Positions 63,424 to 64,000 of a stretch of 64,000 bases of DNA are shown piece by piece. The stretch covers positions 83,437 through 147,436 of the forward strand of contig NZ_JAMQGM010000021.1 of NCBI RefSeq assembly GCF_023703325.1, read 5' to 3'. How positions within the stretch are numbered: position 1 is the first letter of the stretch; each line of letters starts with the position of its first letter. Under the pieces are notes generated by a model. The model was not told the DNA's origin and made no database searches. It saw only the letters and a list, made by a program, of their open reading frames with translations. The position numbers and the translations under genes were made by a program. This stretch comes from Streptomyces meridianus. GTDB taxonomy: Bacteria; Actinomycetota; Actinomycetes; Streptomycetales; Streptomycetaceae.

Positions 63424-63442
63424 GTGCCATAACGTGCCAGTC
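63424..63442. other. Right-end block of cassette 2
   Basis: gtgccataacgtgccagtc, one base different from the cassette 1 block, again with two CGTGCCA-like units. Confidence 0.7.
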
Positions 63443-63551
63443 GGGCCGGTGAACAGCGGACAGGAAGGGCACCCCACGGATGGCCATCAACGGCATGGTC
63501 GTCGACATCGTCGCTGGTCAGGGGGACCATCGACTACTGCAGTGCGGTTGA

Positions 63552-63599
63552 TTCCCAAGCTCAGAGCGCGGGTTCGATTCCCGTCACCCGCTCCACGAC
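63552..63599 (+). repeat. att direct repeat, copy 2
   Basis: Third exact copy of the 48-bp tRNA-Gly 3' half; the distal attachment site and probably the original tRNA 3' end. It is followed by an aaccccc/gggggtt hairpin, probably the ancestral tRNA terminator. Confidence 0.95.
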
Positions 63600-63829
63600 A
63601 AACCCCCAGGTCAGTGGCCCGGGGGTTGTTTGCTGTCCGGACCTCCAAACGGCTTTTCGCCGCATCGCGCCCGGTACCTTTCGACGCTCCAGTTGACACA
63701 CAGCGCACGGGGCATGGCTCCCGCAGGCGGAGATCATGTGGGGCAGGTACGGCCAGGGCGTAGGCTCGGCTCTGCCAACGGTGGCACCAAGCCTCCCGGC
63801 AGAGAACGTCACCCGTAGGAGACGATCCG

Positions 63830-64000
63830 ATGTCCGAGCAGTACACCTCTGCCTTCGACGCACCCCTGATTCCCATGCCGGCACGCACTCCGGCAGCGCT
63901 GCGAACGGCGGTCGCGCAGATCGCGCCGGCGCATCTGCCCTCGTTCGTCGAGCACTTGGATCAGGCGGTGGAGCAGGCTGCCGCACAGAGCACCATCGCC
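63830..64000 (+). CDS. Partial gene, DUF6247-like (runs off the window)
   Basis: The first 57 codons of a gene cut by the window end. It begins MSEQYTSAFDAPLIPMPART and continues PAALRTAVAQIAPAHLPSFV then EHLDQAVEQAAAQSTIA. The PARTPAALRxAV...F...LDxA pattern resembles DUF6247 proteins that I recall beside RelE-type toxins in Streptomyces, but the fragment is short. TAGGAG lies 8 nt before the ATG. If it is an antitoxin, its toxin would be just outside the window. Confidence 0.6.
   Translation, partial: MSEQYTSAFDAPLIPMPARTPAALRTAVAQIAPAHLPSFVEHLDQAVEQAAAQSTIA

Larger units (their letters stand above)
61502..63551. mobile_element. Integrase-less tRNA-Gly cassette 2 (2050 bp) with AbiE
   Basis: Bounded by att copies 1 and 2. 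It carries the left-end block, the AbiEi/AbiEii operon on the minus strand and the right-end block (63424-63442). No recombinase gene. It has the same layout and ends as cassette 1. Confidence 0.8.
63244..63829. other. Right end of cassette 2 and flanking DNA
   Basis: About 585 bp without a supported gene: abiE promoter, right-end block (63424-63442), att copy 2 (63552-63599), its displaced tRNA terminator (63600-63631) and the upstream region of the next gene. After att copy 2 the similarity to the cassette left ends fades, as expected where the original chromosome resumes. Confidence 0.65.

Overview
The window is high-GC actinobacterial DNA, almost certainly a Streptomyces chromosome core. 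The grounds are strong G/C bias at third codon positions, many GTG starts, ATGA/GTGA gene overlaps, GC-rich hairpin terminators, and the gene order: ask-asd, recR-ybaB, purA, fba, pyrE, clpB, then dnaK-grpE-dnaJ-hspR with HspR (HAIR) operators. From memory this order follows the S. coelicolor SCO3580-3680 region; no database was searched.

Layout. 0.5-5.1 kb: metallophosphoesterase, tRNA-Pro(CGG), VOC protein, methyltransferase, S9 peptidase. 5.1-10.6 kb: SURF1-like protein, a MITE-like inverted-repeat element, a membrane protein coupled to an ECF-type sigma factor, and asd-ask. 10.6-16 kb: a possible regulator remnant, an FAD amine oxidase, DUF5063-recR-ybaB, and purD. 16-22.6 kb: a SLATT protein, a hypothetical protein, GntR regulator, class III aminotransferase, purA, and a degenerate lipid-kinase-like protein. 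22.7-26.6 kb: GbsR/MarR regulator divergent from an ABC exporter pair, then a VapBC-like toxin-antitoxin pair. 26.7-29.7 kb: the kynurenine operon kynA-kynU-kynB. 30-41 kb: DUF3151, DHA2 exporter, fba, pyrE, aldose epimerase, SRPBCC protein, membrane-fused SpeE homologue, DUF2617, a Cys/Ser/Gly-rich tail protein, and an aminotransferase. 41-50 kb: YbjN, clpB, an F420/FMN protein, and the dnaK operon. 50.5-59.6 kb: an EtfD-like Fe-S membrane oxidoreductase, a PAS/GAF/SpoIIE phosphatase, GNAT, Yip1, a phosphoribosyltransferase, dcd and a small zinc-ribbon protein.

The most unusual region is 59.8-63.6 kb. The 3' half of tRNA-Gly(CCC), from the anticodon loop on, occurs three times as a 48-bp direct repeat. 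The repeats delimit two tandem cassettes of 1681 and 2050 bp. The cassettes share their left-end and right-end sequences, including CGTGCC repeats that could be integrase arm sites, but carry different cargo. Each cargo is a two-gene minus-strand operon with an ATGA overlap: an unrecognised pair in cassette 1 and an AbiEi/AbiEii pair in cassette 2. Neither has an integrase. I read them as integrase-less tRNA-targeting mini-elements that carry toxin-antitoxin or anti-phage modules and depend on a recombinase in trans.

Functional links. ClpB and the DnaK machine share HspR operators, with hspR the last gene of its own operon. KynA, KynU and the KynB candidate would take tryptophan to anthranilate and alanine. 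Ask and Asd start the aspartate-family pathway, and ask probably also encodes its beta subunit from an internal start. The EtfD homologue ties the region to fatty-acid oxidation.
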